Shown here piece by piece: positions 41,748 through 53,065 of a stretch of 64,000 bases of DNA; the stretch's first letter is position 1, and each line of letters starts with the position of its first letter. The position numbers and the translations under genes are program-made. The notes beneath the pieces were generated by a model. The model was not told the DNA's origin, made no database searches, and saw only the letters and a list, made by a program, of their open reading frames with translations. The DNA lies in the NCBI RefSeq assembly GCF_030316895.1, contig NZ_JASZYV010000004.1:124001-188000 (forward strand), in the 5' to 3' direction. Origin of the DNA: Variovorax dokdonensis. Lineage in GTDB: Bacteria; Pseudomonadota; Gammaproteobacteria; Burkholderiales; Burkholderiaceae_C.

Positions 41748-44405
41748 TCAGATCGGCAGGATTTCATGGGTGTTGAGGGCGAGGACGCACCCGTTCCACA
41801 GCGGGCGTGCGCCCGCAGAGCGCGGCCGCAGAGTCACGACCTTTTCCTCGCCCGGCTCCATGTGGAAGTACTCGTCGTTCGGGACCCAGCCGCTGATGTC
41901 GAAGTGCACGCCCAGCGCCGCCGATTGCGTCGACAGGTGCAGTTGCATGCCGCCATCGGGCAACTCGCTGCTGCGGCACGCCAGTCCGACTGCGCCGCGT
42001 CTGGCGATCAGATGCGGGGGAAAGTGCAAGGCGTTGGCCTGTTCCCGGCCGTCGGTGCCCAGCAGCCTGGCCCGCACCAGCTCGGCAGGCACCGGGCCGA
42101 AGCGATAGGCCCAGTTCAGGTCGATGAATCCGTCGAGCATCGCCGACAGCGCGATGCGTCCGCGCCCGCGTGCCGGCATGTGCAGTGGCTGTGCACCCCG
42201 CGCGGCCGGTTGCCGGCCGTGGCGCCACGCGTGGACCTCCACGGTGGCATCGACCGGCGCTGCGCCTTCGTTCGCCCAATGCAGCTCCAAGCCGTTCAGG
42301 CCGTTGTCGATCCAGCCCAGCCAGATCGGCTGCAGCACGCGTGCCAGCGCACGGAACGCGGCCTTGGGCTCGCCCTGGTCATCCAGCAGGCCCCAGCCTG
42401 CCCCGGGCCACAGGTCGCGCAGGAACCAGACGAGGGCGCCGCCGCATCGCGAATCGCTGGCGCGCCACTGGACGAAGGCGCGGCTCATGGCTTCGGCGCT
42501 GGCCGCGCGCCCGAGCGCCAGGTAGCGCGCGGGATCGGTGGCGCGCAGGGCTTGCGCGCATTCGCCGAACAGATGCTCGACGTAGTGGTCGCGAACATCG
42601 TCGAAGTCCCAACCTGCGCCCAGATCGCGAGGCACGCGCGACTTCCATGTCACCGAGTGCGGCCCGACCGCGCCGCGCCGCGGCATGCGCGCCAGCGCAT
42701 CGTCCGCAGGAATGTTGGCAAAGGCCAGGCACTCGCTGGCAAAGCGCAGCCCGCTGTGGCGCGCGTCGTCGAGCCCGCGCCGATAGGCGCCCACGCCGTA
42801 ATAGGAGCAGGTTCCCTGCGCAGGCTGGTGCGGAAAGTCGCCGCCGCTGGCGCTGGACGGCCAATAGGCAGTGTCGGGCAGCGCCTGCGCGACCCAGCGT
42901 GGCACGACCTCATGAAAGAGCACCGGCCGCCAGGACTGCGCAGGCGCGCCGTACATGGCGGCCTGTTGTTCAACCTCGGAACTACCGCAGACCAGCGCGA
43001 GGCTCGGATGGGCCTGCAGCGCGTGCAGTTGCTGAGTCACCTCCGCATGCAGGTCGTGCGCGAAGTTCAGGTCTTCGCCCGGATAGTCCATGTTGGCCAA
43101 CATCAGGTCTTGCCAGACCATCACGCCATGCCGATCGCAGGCTTCGAACAACGCGGCCGATTCCCAGACCATGGCGCCCACCACGCGCACCATGTTCATG
43201 CCTGCATCGCGAAGCTGACGGATGGCCGCGTCGTACGCCTGCGGCTCGGCACGCAGCCGCAGCGGGTCGAGCGGTGTCCAGCAGGCGCCGCGGCAGAACA
43301 CCTGGGCGCCGTTGACCCGCACGGCAAAGCCGTCGTTGCCGCGATCGATCTCGATCTGCCGAAATCCGATGTGCGCAAGCTCGTGACGGTGCGACTCGCC
43401 TTGCCCATCGGTCCATTCGATCCAGGCCTCGTACAAGGCCGGCTCGCCGTGGGTGTGCGGCCGCCACGGCTGCACCTGGGCGACCGAGACCTTGGCCTGG
43501 AGCCGGAATGCCGGTCCTTCGCCGGCTTCGAGCGGACCCGCCTCGCTCGGCGCGACGCAAGCCACGAACGGCGCCTGCGCCTCGATGCCGCCGCGACGCA
43601 GGCGCACGGTGGCCTGCCGCGGCATACACGACATGGCAATCTCGACTTGGTAGCGACCCGCGTCGCCATCGAGCCAGACGCGCTGCCTGATCACCTCCAG
43701 ACGTCGCGCATCGGCACTCACAAGGCGGATCGCCAGCCAGGGCCCCACCACGGCGACTGGCGGCGACCAGCCCGGCGTGCGCCCGAGCAAGGTCGTGCGC
43801 CACCACCGCAGTTGCTGCTGCTGCAGCATGGGCACACGCCATCTCGGACGCGGCCGGGCTTCGCGCAGGCGCGCGTTCAGCGCGTCGAAGCGGAGCAGCA
43901 GCAGATTGCCTTTGGGGCGCAGGCGGCCGGCCAAGGGCACCTCCCACCGGCGGAACATGTTGGCGCTCGAAAGCAGCGCTTCACCATTGAGCCAGATGTC
44001 GACGATGCTGGCGAGTCCGTCGAACGCCAGCGAGATGGGTGGGTCTGCCGGCGCGTCGAACTCGGCGCGGTACCAGGCCACCTCGTCGTCGAAATCCCGC
44101 GCCGGCGCATCGAGGGAGAACTGCCCAAGCTCCGCCAGCGCCGCGGCCACCGGCTGCGCGCGAGCGATGCCGATCCAACCATCGCGCGGTCCGTCCGGGC
44201 CCGTGAGCATGTGATCGGGGATCTCTCCGAACTCCGACTCCAGGGCCAGCATGACGTTGACGCTGGCATGCGAGGTCATTCCTGCCTCGCTCAAGCTGGC
44301 ATCGTCGGACAGGCTCGCGATGTCTTGCGACAGCCGGCCGTGCTTGGCAAGCACGGCCCTGACCCGTGCCGCAACCGCGTCGTCATCGACGGTGGTGATG
44401 TTCAT
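41748..44405 (-). CDS. carrier-protein domain fused to GH2-like glycoside hydrolase
   Basis: 885 aa. Residues 1-67 are an acyl/aminoacyl carrier protein: helical start (VAARVRAVLAKHGRL) and the helix-II motif GMTSHASVNVMLALE, in which Ser45 is the likely phosphopantetheine site. From about residue 90 a glycosidase of GH2/beta-mannosidase type follows: sugar-binding domain (FDGLASIVDIWLNGEALLSS, NMFRRWEVPL), immunoglobulin-like domain, TIM barrel (GACWTPLDPLRL, GMNMVRVVGAMVWES, GVMVWQDLMLANM) and C-terminal sandwich (ISGWVPNDEYFHMEPGEEKV). I could not fix both catalytic Glu residues; a candidate nucleophile is in FASECLAF and an acid/base candidate in VCGSSEVEQQ. The linker replaces the usual C-terminal helix of the carrier, so a real fusion or a deletion junction are both possible. 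Start ATG 44405. Confidence 0.78.
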   Translation of the reverse strand: MNITTVDDDAVAARVRAVLAKHGRLSQDIASLSDDASLSEAGMTSHASVNVMLALESEFGEIPDHMLTGPDGPRDGWIGIARAQPVAAALAELGQFSLDAPARDFDDEVAWYRAEFDAPADPPISLAFDGLASIVDIWLNGEALLSSANMFRRWEVPLAGRLRPKGNLLLLRFDALNARLREARPRPRWRVPMLQQQQLRWWRTTLLGRTPGWSPPVAVVGPWLAIRLVSADARRLEVIRQRVWLDGDAGRYQVEIAMSCMPRQATVRLRRGGIEAQAPFVACVAPSEAGPLEAGEGPAFRLQAKVSVAQVQPWRPHTHGEPALYEAWIEWTDGQGESHRHELAHIGFRQIEIDRGNDGFAVRVNGAQVFCRGACWTPLDPLRLRAEPQAYDAAIRQLRDAGMNMVRVVGAMVWESAALFEACDRHGVMVWQDLMLANMDYPGEDLNFAHDLHAEVTQQLHALQAHPSLALVCGSSEVEQQAAMYGAPAQSWRPVLFHEVVPRWVAQALPDTAYWPSSASGGDFPHQPAQGTCSYYGVGAYRRGLDDARHSGLRFASECLAFANIPADDALARMPRRGAVGPHSVTWKSRVPRDLGAGWDFDDVRDHYVEHLFGECAQALRATDPARYLALGRAASAEAMSRAFVQWRASDSRCGGALVWFLRDLWPGAGWGLLDDQGEPKAAFRALARVLQPIWLGWIDNGLNGLELHWANEGAAPVDATVEVHAWRHGRQPAARGAQPLHMPARGRGRIALSAMLDGFIDLNWAYRFGPVPAELVRARLLGTDGREQANALHFPPHLIARRGAVGLACRSSELPDGGMQLHLSTQSAALGVHFDISGWVPNDEYFHMEPGEEKVVTLRPRSAGARPLWNGCVLALNTHEILPI

Positions 44406-44455
44406 GATTCCCCCTGATTTGTATGTATGACGGAAATTCGGGCCGTGTCCCAATG

Positions 44456-45322
44456 TCAAGCCTGCTTCACCACCGCACCCGCGGGATCGTCGATGGCGGC
44501 ATCGATCTCGAGCAGCGCGCGCACCGACGCGGGCCAGTCGCGTAGCCGGAAGCCGTGCGTCGCAAACAGCGCGATCGCCATGCGCTCGAGCCCGAATCCC
44601 AGGCATGCGGTGTGGGCTGGCTCGCCGTCGTGGTTGACGACGCCGAACTTGCCGGTGAAGTGCTGCTGGTGCCAGTTGAAGGAGCACAGCGCGGTGGGCG
44701 CGCGGTCCCGCATGACCGGCACCATGATCTCGAACTTGAGTCGTTGCTCTTTCTGGCTCTGCGCCAGCATGCGGCCGCTGCGGCCGAAGAACGGATCGTT
44801 CGCGGTGTCGCTGCGAGCATCCAGGCCAAGGCTTTCGAGAAGCACAATGCCTCGGTCGAGCCAAGCGTCGCGCCACGCTTCGACAAGGCTGGGCGCACCC
44901 ACCCGGATGAACTCCCGCATGCGAAAGGACTGCAGTCGCGTCGGCTCGATGGACGGCTCGTGTCGATAGCACCATCCCAGGACGGTGACCGTGCGCCCGC
45001 CCTGCGGCAGCAGGCCGCTGAACGTCGGGTACACCGGGTAGCACGCAGCAGGGACGAGCATGCCGTCCGTGATGTCCAGCCCATGCTCCCAGCGCTGCCC
45101 GGCAGCGGCGGCGCTCGCCATCTCGCGGGCGACGATCGGCGGAAACGTCATGCGCTGCGCGCGCTTGCCTTCGTCGCTGCGCATGACCAGGGCATCGAAG
45201 CGTTCGATGACGTGCTCGAACGCGGCACCGCGCCCATAGGCACCGGGCAACCCGGAAGGAATGATCAAGCCGTGGAGCGCGAGCTGATCGTGCAGCGCCT
45301 GCGCGTCGAGAAGTGCGGGCAT
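44456..45322 (-). CDS. amino acid:[carrier protein] ligase (class II synthetase-like)
   Basis: 288 aa. Resembles the truncated seryl-tRNA-synthetase homologues of Bradyrhizobium and others that activate a small amino acid and load it onto a carrier protein instead of tRNA. Class II motif 2 (CYRHEPSIEPTRLQSFRMRE) and motif 3 (ACLGFGLERMAIALF) are clear, and there is no N-terminal tRNA-binding arm. Start ATG 45322 directly abuts the stop of the dehydrogenase gene. The carrier-protein domain it would load is encoded by the next gene, 50 bp downstream. Confidence 0.88.
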   Translation of the reverse strand: MPALLDAQALHDQLALHGLIIPSGLPGAYGRGAAFEHVIERFDALVMRSDEGKRAQRMTFPPIVAREMASAAAAGQRWEHGLDITDGMLVPAACYPVYPTFSGLLPQGGRTVTVLGWCYRHEPSIEPTRLQSFRMREFIRVGAPSLVEAWRDAWLDRGIVLLESLGLDARSDTANDPFFGRSGRMLAQSQKEQRLKFEIMVPVMRDRAPTALCSFNWHQQHFTGKFGVVNHDGEPAHTACLGFGLERMAIALFATHGFRLRDWPASVRALLEIDAAIDDPAGAVVKQA

Positions 45323-46549
45323 TCAGGCTTCCTTCGAGATCAGCAGCAGCGACGCATTGACCGCAGCGATCCGGTCGTTCGAGATCATCAGAGACGCGGA
45401 CAGCGCATCGCGATATTCGCGCCCCAGGCCGAGCGGCCCGCCGTTCCGGTAGGCCGCGACACCGATGATCTGCAACGCCTCGTGCACCAGCTTCGGCGCG
45501 GCTTCCGACGAACTGATCTTCAGGTTGTTCATGCGGATGGCCCAGCGCAGGCCGGCGCACTCGTCGGCATCGCGACCTTGCAGGACCAGGGCATCGAAAT
45601 CGTTGGCGGCGGACGTCCAGCCATCGCGCATGACTTGCAAGCCACGGCTGAGCGCCGCCAGTCTTGCGGACGCGGGCGGCATCGTCCCGGGCGAACTCAG
45701 CACCTGGCTTCGAACAAAGCCCGCGGCCTTGCGGTACGCCGACGCCGCGATGCCGGTCCACACCGCTGACCACAGGATGTGGGCGTAGGGCACCATGGTC
45801 TGGGCCGCGATGTCCGCGAACGGCAGCGGAAAGATCTGTCCGCGAGCGCCGGTGGCCTGAAGGTGCACGCCCGGGCTGCAGGTGCCGCGCATGCCCAGCG
45901 TGTCCCAGGCGGTGGTGCGCGTCAACGAGAAGTCGCCACGGCGAACCAGGACCAGGACCTGATCGCTTTCGGCGGCGTCTGGATTGACGCGCGCGGTCAC
46001 CAGGAACGCGTCGGCCTGTTCGCCGTAGGACGCGGTGGTGCCACGCTTTTCCAGAGAGAACCTTTCGCCCTCGAGTCGCAGCGCGCATAGGCTGCGGCGG
46101 GTATCGCCGGCGGTTCCGACTTCGGAGGTGATGGACGCCACCAGCAATTGCCGGGACCCCAGTTCGCGCAAGAAGGCCACGATGGCGTCGTGGCGGCCGT
46201 GGCGCATCAGGCAGCCAACCTGGCTGTAGTGCATGGCCAGGACCATGGCGCTGGACGCGCAGCCTTCCGCAAGGGCACTGACGATGTCACCCAACTGCCG
46301 CAGCCCGAGGCCTGCGCCACCAAGGGCCGGCGGCAATGGCGCGGACAGCAGGCGCTCGGCCTGCAGGGCCTCGAGGACCTCGGCAGGAAAGCGCGCCTGG
46401 GCGTCCACGTCCGGTGCGTGGATCGCGGCCACTTCGCGCGCAATGCGCTGGGCGGCTCGCAGCATGTCGACGCCGTCGGATGCGCCGGTCGCTACCTCGA
46501 GGCGCACTGCGCCTGCGCGCTCGGTCGGGGTTTCGACGACGCTCAACAT
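45323..46549 (-). CDS. acyl-CoA dehydrogenase-like flavoprotein
   Basis: 408 aa. Acyl-CoA-dehydrogenase fold: helical N-domain (ARFPAEVLEALQAERLLSAP, GGAGLGLRQLGDIVSALAEG), beta-domain (ASITSEVGTAGDTRRSLCAL, TTAWDTLGMRGTCSPGVHL) and helical C-domain (EALQIIGVAAYRNGGPLGLG). Members beside carrier-protein ligases are thought to oxidise carrier-bound aminoacyl or acyl groups, so the substrate here may be aminoacyl-carrier rather than acyl-CoA (inference). It overlaps the sugar transferase by 7 bp and abuts the ligase, a strongly coupled operon. Confidence 0.85.
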   Translation of the reverse strand: MLSVVETPTERAGAVRLEVATGASDGVDMLRAAQRIAREVAAIHAPDVDAQARFPAEVLEALQAERLLSAPLPPALGGAGLGLRQLGDIVSALAEGCASSAMVLAMHYSQVGCLMRHGRHDAIVAFLRELGSRQLLVASITSEVGTAGDTRRSLCALRLEGERFSLEKRGTTASYGEQADAFLVTARVNPDAAESDQVLVLVRRGDFSLTRTTAWDTLGMRGTCSPGVHLQATGARGQIFPLPFADIAAQTMVPYAHILWSAVWTGIAASAYRKAAGFVRSQVLSSPGTMPPASARLAALSRGLQVMRDGWTSAANDFDALVLQGRDADECAGLRWAIRMNNLKISSSEAAPKLVHEALQIIGVAAYRNGGPLGLGREYRDALSASLMISNDRIAAVNASLLLISKEA

Positions 46550-47274
46550 CCGTCACCCCGAAGCACGACCCGGAAAGTGCGCAGAAGAATCTTGAGATCT
46601 AGCCAGAGAGACCAATTAGTCACGTAATTCACGTCGAGTTCGACACGTTTGGAATAGGGCAGGAGATTTCGTCCGCTGACTTGCCAGAGGCCGGTCATGC
46701 CGGGACGCATGGCGCAGTAGTGGGACCAACCATTGGCATAGAGCGTGCGCTGGCGCTCCATGCAGGGACGAGGGCCGACCAGGCTCATATCCCCCCGAAG
46801 CACATTGAGCAATTGGGGAAACTCGTCGATGCCGAAGCGGCGAATGAAGCGGCCGAATGGCGTGATGCGCGGATCGTTCTTGAGCTTCTGGAACTCCCGC
46901 CACTCCTGACGGGCGAACTCATTCTTTTCAAGATATTCATCCAATGTTACGGCCGAGTTTTTTACCATTGAGCGAAACTTGTAAAAGCGAAAGGGCCGCC
47001 CGCTTTTTCCGATTCGCATCTGCCAATAATGAACAGGTCGACCCATGCTGATCAAAATACAAAGCGCGACAACGAGGTAGGGAAGGCAAACAATGGCAAA
47101 TATGAGCAAGACACCGAGGACATCGACACACCGCTTGACACCCAGTTGGATGCGACTCTTTTCCCTCAATTGACCGACAGGAATCAGTGGGCCTAGAAAA
47201 TCATCTCGCGCCGACCCAACCTCGCCATTGTGAATATCCTCTGGACAATTGAGCTGAAAATTTATTCGCGACAC
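46543..47274 (-). CDS. undecaprenyl-phosphate sugar-1-phosphate transferase (priming glycosyltransferase)
   Basis: 243 aa. Bacterial sugar transferase that starts exopolysaccharide or capsule repeat units on the lipid carrier. One membrane hairpin (VLGVLLIFAIVCLPYLVVAL) precedes the catalytic domain with YWQMRIGKSGRPFRFYKFRS, DPRITPFGRFIRRFGIDEFP, QLLNVLRGDMSLVGPRPCME and RPGMTGLWQVSGRN. It lacks the extra N-terminal helices of WcaJ-type enzymes. It is the first gene of the minus-strand operon and overlaps the dehydrogenase by 7 bp, which ties the carrier-protein genes to surface-glycan synthesis. Confidence 0.92.
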   Translation of the reverse strand: MSRINFQLNCPEDIHNGEVGSARDDFLGPLIPVGQLREKSRIQLGVKRCVDVLGVLLIFAIVCLPYLVVALCILISMGRPVHYWQMRIGKSGRPFRFYKFRSMVKNSAVTLDEYLEKNEFARQEWREFQKLKNDPRITPFGRFIRRFGIDEFPQLLNVLRGDMSLVGPRPCMERQRTLYANGWSHYCAMRPGMTGLWQVSGRNLLPYSKRVELDVNYVTNWSLWLDLKILLRTFRVVLRGDGC

Positions 47275-47628
47275 TTTTTATATTTCCACAACGTCCTTGT
47301 CGCACAAGGCAATGGCCAACATTAATTGACGATTAGATGCCTGTTCATCCAAAGTTGTGAAATTAAATGCCAACCCAACTGGATTGCAACATACGTGGGA
47401 AATAAGAGCGTAACTCGATGTTTCGAGGTCGTTTTTTGGCTCAATTGATAATTAACGTTAATTCCAGCTATCAGGAGTCCTTGGCCTTATAGGCAACCCA
47501 ATTTCGATGTAATGAATTAAGTTTCAACGTGATACATTCCGCTTCGAAAATTTGTGCGGCGATTCGGCAAAGTCCACACGCGTTCAGGCCAGCACATCCA
47601 TGGCCATCAGGGAGGGTCAAAAACAGCG
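47275..47628. promoter_or_regulatory. divergent AT-rich control region
   Basis: 354 bp between the sugar transferase and DUF1839 genes, clearly richer in A+T than the surroundings. It holds a perfect 14-bp palindrome AATTAACGTTAATT at 47450-47463 and several TTGATAATTAA-like stretches that could serve as promoters. No gene is seen in it. Both operons are probably regulated from here. Confidence 0.55.
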
Positions 47629-48654
47629 ATGAACCAGGCTTCTCAAGATGCCCGCCGCGCGCGCGCACCCATGCTTGTCGATGCCGCGCGCTACGTGCGG
47701 CACCCGCTTCATGGCGAATCCATGGAATGGACCGAAAAGAACTGCTACACCGACCACTGGATCGAGCTGCTGCACGCCAACGGACTGGCTCCGCAGGCCA
47801 TGCTGCCTTTCGTGATCGACATCGACTTCGAGGGCGATCAGTGGACCTTCTTCAAGCCCCCGCTGGGCGAGTTGCGCGATCTCTACGGCGCGCGGGTGAA
47901 CGAGTTGACGGTATGGCTCCCCCTTGTCGAGCACGCGCTGACGCAGCTGGCACTGGGCCGATACGTCATTGCCGACGTCGATTCCTTCTGGCTGCCCGAC
48001 ACCCAGGGCACCGGCTACCGGGAAAAGCACGGCAAGACGTCGATCGTCCTGCAGTCGATCGACATGTCGGCGCGCCGGCTCGGCTACTTTCACAACGCCG
48101 GCTACTTCGAGCTTTCGGGGGAGGACTTCGAGCACCTCTTCCGGCTGCACGCACCGCCCGACGAAACCCAGCTGCCGCCCTATGCCGAGATCGTTCGCTT
48201 CGACGGCTCAGGAAGCCACAAGTCGCCGCAGGCGTTGCGCAAGCAGAGCCGGGCGTTGTGGCGCAAGCATCTGAGGCGAGCCAGCCACGGCAACCCGGTG
48301 GAGAAGTTCGCGCATCACTTTTCGCAGGTCCTGCCGCAACTGCAGTCGCTGGGCCTGGAGCACTACAACGACTGGGCGTTCGCCAACATCAGGCAAATGG
48401 GCGCCGCGTGCGAACTGGCCGCCAGCTCGCTTCAGTGGCTTGGCGATGATGGCGAGCCAGAGTGCCCGGTCGCCGCGCAGGCGTTCACGCGGATCTCGGG
48501 CGATGCCAAGTCGTTGATCTTCCTGGGCGCGCGCGCCGTGGCGTCCGGCCGCCGGCTCGATCCGCTGGCCCACCTGTCGACGGCCATCGGCCTGTGGGAT
48601 TCGGGCATGGCGGCGCTGCACCGCCACTTCGAGACGGCGCGCGACGACGCCTGA
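47629..48654 (+). CDS. DUF1839 family protein
   Basis: 341 aa. DUF1839 has no known activity but is commonly found beside amino acid:[carrier protein] ligase genes. Conserved-looking blocks are NCYTDHWIELLHANGLAPQA, DFEGDQWTFFKPPLGELRDL, GRYVIADVDSFWLPDTQGTG and NDWAFANIRQMGAACELAAS. Soluble, with no signal. Start ATG 47629 follows GGAGGG by 12 bases; an upstream start would add a low-complexity leader. It diverges from the sugar transferase/ligase operon and may act on the aminoacyl-carrier product (inference). Confidence 0.8.
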   Translation: MNQASQDARRARAPMLVDAARYVRHPLHGESMEWTEKNCYTDHWIELLHANGLAPQAMLPFVIDIDFEGDQWTFFKPPLGELRDLYGARVNELTVWLPLVEHALTQLALGRYVIADVDSFWLPDTQGTGYREKHGKTSIVLQSIDMSARRLGYFHNAGYFELSGEDFEHLFRLHAPPDETQLPPYAEIVRFDGSGSHKSPQALRKQSRALWRKHLRRASHGNPVEKFAHHFSQVLPQLQSLGLEHYNDWAFANIRQMGAACELAASSLQWLGDDGEPECPVAAQAFTRISGDAKSLIFLGARAVASGRRLDPLAHLSTAIGLWDSGMAALHRHFETARDDA

Positions 48655-51405
<2,751 letters not shown>

Positions 51406-51431
51406 GGGCTCACCTGCAACGGTTCGGACAG

Positions 51432-51534
51432 GCGAGCGTCGTTTGATCTGGCAACCCCAAGCCTGACGGCGGCCTGGGCTGGCTCTGCGAGTCCAGCTTC
51501 CGGCGGCGCCGCTGCAACGCTCCTTGGGGTTGCG
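51432..51534 (-). promoter_or_regulatory. S-adenosylhomocysteine (SAH) riboswitch
   Basis: On the minus strand the leader of metH carries the SAH-riboswitch pattern: CCCCAAGGAGCGTTGCAGC, a variable stem, CAGGCTTGGGG, then AAACGACGCTC. The P1 stem pairs 51522-51532 with 51452-51461, and the pseudoknot pairs GGAGCGTTGC (51514-51523) with AACGACGCTC (51434-51443). SAH riboswitches switch on methionine-cycle genes when SAH accumulates, which fits a metH target. Confidence 0.87.
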
Positions 51535-51579
51535 GATTTTACCGGCGCAAAGCGACCGGCGCGGCGAATGCGGTCAAGT

Positions 51580-52041
51580 TCAGCAGGCGCTCTGCGCCGC
51601 GCCACCGGCCGGCAACGCTGAAGCAGGCAGGCCGAAGATGCGGTCGAAGGCCCAATTGAAGCAGAACGTGTAGACCAGGAAGAAGATCATCAGGCCGATG
51701 TCCATCACCAGCGCCTCCCACATGGACACACCCAGCCACCAGGCGATGACCGGCACCAGGATGGCCGCCAGACCGCCCTCGAAGCCGATGGCGTGCGCGA
51801 CCCGGCGCCCGATGCTGCGCCCGCGCGTGGCCTGGCGCGATTCCCAGGCCTCGAACATCGAGTTGAACGCCATGTTCCATGCCACCGCCACCACCGAGCA
51901 GATCACCGAAAGCGGACCGGCTTCGCTCACTTCCTTGCCGGACATGAGGGCGAAGCCCACCGTCGCGCAAACGATCGCGATGACTTCGTAAAGGGTGACG
52001 TAGACGAGCTTGCGCTTGAGTCCTTGCATGAGGCGAAACAT
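51580..52041 (-). CDS. PACE family multidrug efflux transporter
   Basis: 153 aa. Proteobacterial antimicrobial compound efflux family (tandem bacterial transmembrane-pair domains), related to the chlorhexidine pump AceI. Four helices are predicted (YVTLYEVIAIVCATVGFALM; SVICSVVAVAWNMAFNSMFE; LAAILVPVIAWWLGVSMWEA; IGLMIFFLVYTFCFNWAFDR), each pair with the family residues (Glu in YEVIA, Asn/Trp in AWNMAFN, FNWAFD). The start at 52041 (MFRLMQGLKRK) is preferred; 52029 is also possible. It diverges from a LysR gene, the usual AceI-AceR arrangement. Confidence 0.87.
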   Translation of the reverse strand: MFRLMQGLKRKLVYVTLYEVIAIVCATVGFALMSGKEVSEAGPLSVICSVVAVAWNMAFNSMFEAWESRQATRGRSIGRRVAHAIGFEGGLAAILVPVIAWWLGVSMWEALVMDIGLMIFFLVYTFCFNWAFDRIFGLPASALPAGGAAQSAC

Positions 52042-52153
52042 CCGAACAAAGAAAAAGAGCCTGTCAGGTGGCCACAAGGCCGACAGGGCATGACTGGACT
52101 TTATTTGCTGTTGGCTGATATAAAAAGTCAGTTTCATTCAATAAAATTGAAAG

Positions 52154-53041
52154 ATGAGCCTGTCGAGCGACCATTTGCAGGTGTTCCTGGCCGTGCTGGA
52201 CCAGGGCTCGTTCTCGGCCGCCGCGCGATCCCTGCGGCGTGTGCCTTCGGCGGTCAGCATGGCGATTGCCAACCTCGAGGCAGAGCTCGACCTGAGCCTG
52301 TTCGACCGATCCGGCCGCGAGCCGCGGCCCACCGAGGCCGCCCGCTCCCTGGAGCCGCAGGCGAGATTGGTCGATGCGCAATTGAAAGCATTGCAGGTGC
52401 AAGCGCTGGGGCTTACCCAGGGCCTGGAATCACGCCTGACGCTGGCCATCGCGCCAGAGCTGCTGGCGGCGCCATGGAGCGCTGCGCTGGCCACGCTGGC
52501 CAATGAACATCCGCTTTTGGAGGTCGAGGTGTTGTCAGCGCCCCAGGCCGATGCGCTGGCCATGCTGCACATCGGGCGCGCCCAGCTCGCGCTGGTGTTC
52601 GAACGGCCAAGTTTGGACGGGCGCGAGGGCTTCCAGGAAGTGAGCACCGAAACCCTGGTCTGCGTGCTGGCTCCCGCGCACCCCGTGCTGGCGCAGACAG
52701 GCGGACGGCTGCGAGAAGAGCACCTCATCAACACCCGACAGATCGTCGTGGCCGGCCGCGACATCACCGGCCACGATCAGCGCTTCGTCTATGCCCGCCA
52801 CAGTTGGCGCACCGACAACGCGCTGGCCGCGCTGAGCCTGATCAGCGCCGGGCTCGGCTGGGGCTGGCTGCCGCGAAACCTGGTGCGTCCGCACGTGGCG
52901 GCGGGCACGCTGGTGGAAATCCAGTTCGAGAACCTGTCGAATGCGCAGGAGCTGTGGGTGGATGTGGTGTGGTCCAAGGAGCGCCCGCTCGGATTGGGCG
53001 CGCAGCGCTTGGTGGAGCTGATCGCGCGTCGAGCGACGTGA
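52154..53041 (+). CDS. LysR family regulator, probable PACE regulator
   Basis: 295 aa. N-terminal winged HTH (HLQVFLAVLDQGSFSAAARS, VPSAVSMAIANLEAELDLSL) and a LysR substrate-binding domain. It is transcribed away from the PACE gene, and the 112-bp gap between them presumably holds its binding site (AT-rich stretch around 52116-52150). By analogy with AceR it would activate the pump when a biocide or polyamine binds. Confidence 0.87.
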   Translation: MSLSSDHLQVFLAVLDQGSFSAAARSLRRVPSAVSMAIANLEAELDLSLFDRSGREPRPTEAARSLEPQARLVDAQLKALQVQALGLTQGLESRLTLAIAPELLAAPWSAALATLANEHPLLEVEVLSAPQADALAMLHIGRAQLALVFERPSLDGREGFQEVSTETLVCVLAPAHPVLAQTGGRLREEHLINTRQIVVAGRDITGHDQRFVYARHSWRTDNALAALSLISAGLGWGWLPRNLVRPHVAAGTLVEIQFENLSNAQELWVDVVWSKERPLGLGAQRLVELIARRAT

Positions 53042-53065
53042 GGGCCGCCCGGCCCTCACGTGACA

